Origin: Clostridiales bacterium
GTDB lineage: Bacteria > Bacillota > Clostridia > Christensenellales > CAG-1252
Reading direction: 5' to 3'
Assembly: GCA_003445835.1 (NCBI GenBank)
Contig: DMCI01000134.1
Location: 1 to 8,613, forward strand
DNA: 8,613 nucleotides
Shown: positions 7,531-8,613 of the stretch, one piece after another
Layout: every line of letters starts with the position of its first letter
Position numbering within the stretch: the first letter of the stretch is position 1
Made by a program: the position numbers and the translations under genes
The notes under the pieces: model-generated
Told to the model about the DNA's origin: nothing
What the model saw: the letters and a program-made list of their open reading frames with translations, nothing else
Databases searched by the model: none

Positions 7531-7558
7531 AAAGAGCCGACCTTGCGTCGGCTTTTTT
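7531..7558 (+). terminator. Intrinsic terminator after the lipoprotein gene
   Basis: AGCCGAC (7535-7541) and GTCGGCT (7547-7553) form a 7-bp stem with loop CTTGC. A T-run reaches 7558 and an A-run lies on the 5' side. The stem starts 10 nt after the TAA stop. It ends just before the next gene, so it separates the two or attenuates transcription between them. Confidence 0.88.
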
Positions 7559-7570
7559 CGAGGGGGCAAA

Positions 7571-8143
7571 ATGAAAGGATACGAAGAAAGAGAATTCGGC
7601 GCGGGCAGGGACTGCACCGAAGTCGCGTCAAAAACCGAGTATATCTACAAAGGCAAGATCATCAACGTCAGAAGAGACGAGGTCGTCCTCCCCAACGGCA
7701 AGGCCGCGGGACGTGAACTGGTGGAGCATCGCGGCGGCGTGGCTGTGCTTGCGGTGGATCAAAACGGGTTTGTCCCGATGGTCAGGCAATTCCGCTATCC
7801 TCTCGGCAAGCATTTGTGGGAGATCCCCGCCGGCAAGCTGGAAGTAGGGGAAAATCCCGACGACGCCATCGTGCGTGAACTCCGCGAGGAAGCGGGGCTC
7901 ACGGCGGGCAGCGTCAAGTCCCTCGGAATGTTTTACCCCACCTGCGGTTACAGCAATGAGATCATTCGCTTGTATCTCGCTACCGACCTCAGTTACGTCG
8001 GCGCCAAACCCGATGACGACGAGTTTTTGGAGATCAGGTACGTTTCCATCGACGAACTGTATCAAAAATGTCTTTCGGGCGAGATCGAGGACGGCAAGAC
8101 CGTTGTCGCCGTCTTAAAGTACGTAGCTCTTAAAAGCAAATAA
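7571..8143 (+). CDS. nudF: Nudix hydrolase, ADP-ribose pyrophosphatase type
   Basis: Hydrolyses ADP-ribose to AMP and ribose 5-phosphate, a cytoplasmic clean-up reaction. The 190-residue protein has a perfect Nudix box Gx5Ex7REUxEExGU at residues 88-110, with metal ligands in RELREE (102-107). It sits after WEIPAGKLE, the sequence typical of the ADP-ribose subfamily. Other family marks are LPNGKAAGRELVEH (40-53), MVRQFRYPL (70-78) and the downstream TCGYSNEII segment. It resembles B. subtilis NudF over its whole length, with a slightly longer N-terminus. AGGGGG (7561-7566) is 4 nt before ATG. The start lies only 12 nt after a terminator T-run, so its transcript must come by read-through or from a promoter inside the preceding gene. 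Exact substrate preference within the family cannot be proved from sequence. Confidence 0.93.
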   Translation: MKGYEEREFGAGRDCTEVASKTEYIYKGKIINVRRDEVVLPNGKAAGRELVEHRGGVAVLAVDQNGFVPMVRQFRYPLGKHLWEIPAGKLEVGENPDDAIVRELREEAGLTAGSVKSLGMFYPTCGYSNEIIRLYLATDLSYVGAKPDDDEFLEIRYVSIDELYQKCLSGEIEDGKTVVAVLKYVALKSK

Positions 8144-8169
8144 AACGCGTTATTGAAACGAAAACGATC

Positions 8170-8209
8170 AACGACGGCTTCGAAAATTTTCGAGGGACGT
8201 CGTTTTTTT
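8170..8209 (+). terminator. Strong intrinsic terminator after nudF
   Basis: AACGACG (8170-8176) pairs with CGTCGTT (8198-8204). The interior contains a further palindrome TCGAAAATTTTCGA (8180-8193), so the hairpin is long with a small internal mismatch region. A run of seven T (8203-8209) follows. It lies 26 nt after the nudF stop and isolates the rRNA operon from upstream transcription. Confidence 0.88.
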
Positions 8210-8352
8210 GTTTTCTCGCGCACGCGCGGGCGCACGCAAGCACGCTACGCGTATTATATAAGGAATAGGGGTTTCGTTGTGGTTTTTTGAGAGAAAAAAA
8301 CACAAGATGTAGTGGTCAAAAAGGAGGGCTTCGAAAAAGAATTAAGTTTTCC
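8210..8352. other. Non-coding spacer between terminator and rRNA promoter region
   Basis: No gene is visible here. It begins with a GC-rich patch carrying GCACGC three times (8220, 8232, 8240). A dyad at 8277-8305 follows: TTGTG/CACAA plus T6/A6 around GAGAG, with one mismatch. An AAGGAGG at 8321-8327 has no start codon at a usable distance. TATTATATAA at 8252-8261 resembles a -10 but has no -35 partner. Confidence 0.5.
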
Positions 8353-8390
8353 AAAAAATTACGAAAATTTCCGAAAAAACCCCGAAAAAA
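8353..8390 (+). promoter_or_regulatory. Helically phased A-tracts, likely curved DNA or UP element
   Basis: A-tracts begin at 8353, 8364, 8374 and 8385, spaced 11, 10 and 11 bp, close to the DNA helical repeat. They end 3 bp before the -35 box of the rRNA promoter. Phased A-tracts bend DNA, and AT-rich UP elements bind the RNA polymerase alpha subunit. A role in boosting rRNA transcription is inferred. Confidence 0.65.
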
Positions 8391-8393
8391 TTG

Positions 8394-8422
8394 TTGACAA
8401 GCATTTTGTTTCTTGCTAAGAT
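8394..8422 (+). promoter_or_regulatory. rRNA operon promoter (sigma-A type, extended -10)
   Basis: A perfect TTGACA (8394-8399), a 17-bp spacer and TAAGAT (8417-8422) preceded by TGC (8414-8416), an extended -10 TGn element. The predicted start falls around 8428-8430, on G residues. This fits the GTP-initiated rRNA promoters known in Firmicutes. The only rRNA promoter I recognise here is this one. Confidence 0.88.
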
Positions 8423-8428
8423 ATAGAG

Positions 8429-8571
8429 GTTGTCACCCCAGAAGGGTGGCGGCAAGCGAAACTTCACAACAAAATAGATTAAGCAAAAATTAAATGCAAG
8501 TGATTTCTGTCAATTCATAATTTATTATGAGTTTTGAGCGCGTCGCGAAAGTGACGCGGAAAACCAAGATT
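8429..8571 (+). other. 16S rRNA precursor leader
   Basis: About 140 nt of transcribed leader with three foldable elements. The first is a stem 8432-8438/8444-8450 near the 5' end. The second is an AT-rich dyad 8512-8521/8524-8533. The third is a hairpin 8539-8546/8551-8558 with a GAAA loop, extended by GTTTT (8531-8535) with AAAAC (8560-8564). No clear boxA antitermination sequence was recognised. The leader normally pairs with the 3' flank of 16S for RNase III processing, and that flank is outside the window. Confidence 0.65.
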
Positions 8572-8613
8572 AAACTTGAGAGTTTGATCCTGGCTCAGGA
8601 CGAACGCTGGCGG
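8572..8613 (+). rRNA. 16S ribosomal RNA, 5' end (partial)
   Basis: AGAGTTTGATCCTGGCTCAG starts at 8579, the universally conserved site at E. coli positions 8-27. It is followed by GACGAACGCTGGCGG, typical of Bacillota. The mature 5' end is therefore estimated at about 8572. The rest of the gene lies beyond the window. Confidence 0.97.

Noticed and set aside
5642..7531. 629-codon open frame on the minus strand opposite the foldase lipoprotein
   Set aside because: It mirrors the coding sequence of a protein with signal peptide, lipobox and domain structure. No ribosome site or recognisable product supports it.
8220..8245. Three GCACGC copies as a repeat array or operator
   Set aside because: The unit is 6 bp with irregular spacing (12 and 8 bp) in a GC-rich patch, so chance is a sufficient explanation.
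8252..8261. TATTATATAA as a second rRNA promoter -10
   Set aside because: No -35-like hexamer occurs 16-18 bp upstream; that position is the GC-rich GCACGC patch.
8176..8337. Shared GGCTTCGAAAA in the nudF terminator and near 8327-8337
   Set aside because: An 11-bp match of low-complexity sequence in non-coding DNA, with no further similarity on either side.
8321..8345. AAGGAGG as a ribosome site for a small gene
   Set aside because: No ATG, GTG or TTG lies 5-12 nt downstream and no reading frame of use follows before the rRNA promoter.

Overview
The window looks like a piece of a Bacillota (Firmicutes) chromosome, most likely an uncultured Clostridia-type gut or anaerobic lineage. Three things support this. 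The gene order glmU-like / pth / mfd / PpiC-type lipoprotein is a known Firmicutes arrangement. The AGGAGG-type ribosome sites are typical. The first bases of the 16S rRNA gene at the right edge (GATCC, then GGACGAACGCTGGCGG) are of Bacillota type. Genus cannot be assigned. All genes lie on the + strand, and the coding part is moderately GC-rich, in contrast to the AT-rich rRNA promoter region.

Layout. Positions 1-132 are the last 43 codons of a glutaminyl-tRNA synthetase (glnS). A tight cluster follows: a short GlmU-like acetyltransferase (167-1171), peptidyl-tRNA hydrolase pth (1193-1753) and the transcription-repair coupling factor mfd (1774-5169), with gaps of about 20 nt that suggest one transcript. 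A 145-nt spacer carries a good sigma-A-type promoter (5205-5233) and a 5'-UTR hairpin. It leads into a 736-residue lipoprotein of the PrsA/SurA foldase type (5315-7525), closed by an intrinsic terminator. Only 12 nt after the terminator T-run starts a NudF-type ADP-ribose pyrophosphatase (7571-8143), followed by a second strong terminator (8170-8209). The remaining 400 nt is non-coding: a GC-rich repeat patch, an imperfect hairpin, four helically phased A-tracts, an extended -10 rRNA promoter (8394-8422), a structured leader and the 5' end of 16S rRNA.

How the genes fit together. The cluster is housekeeping: tRNA charging, UDP-GlcNAc synthesis for the cell wall, recycling of peptidyl-tRNA, rescue of stalled RNA polymerase with recruitment of repair, extracytoplasmic protein folding, and clean-up of ADP-ribose. 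There is no sign of a phage, insertion sequence, CRISPR array or a complete novel system. The unusual points are inside familiar genes. The GlmU-like protein keeps a complete acetyltransferase site but has only a shrunken remnant of the uridyltransferase domain. The foldase lipoprotein carries an inserted Ig-like domain, a tandem eight-cysteine module and a parvulin-like domain without its first histidine.
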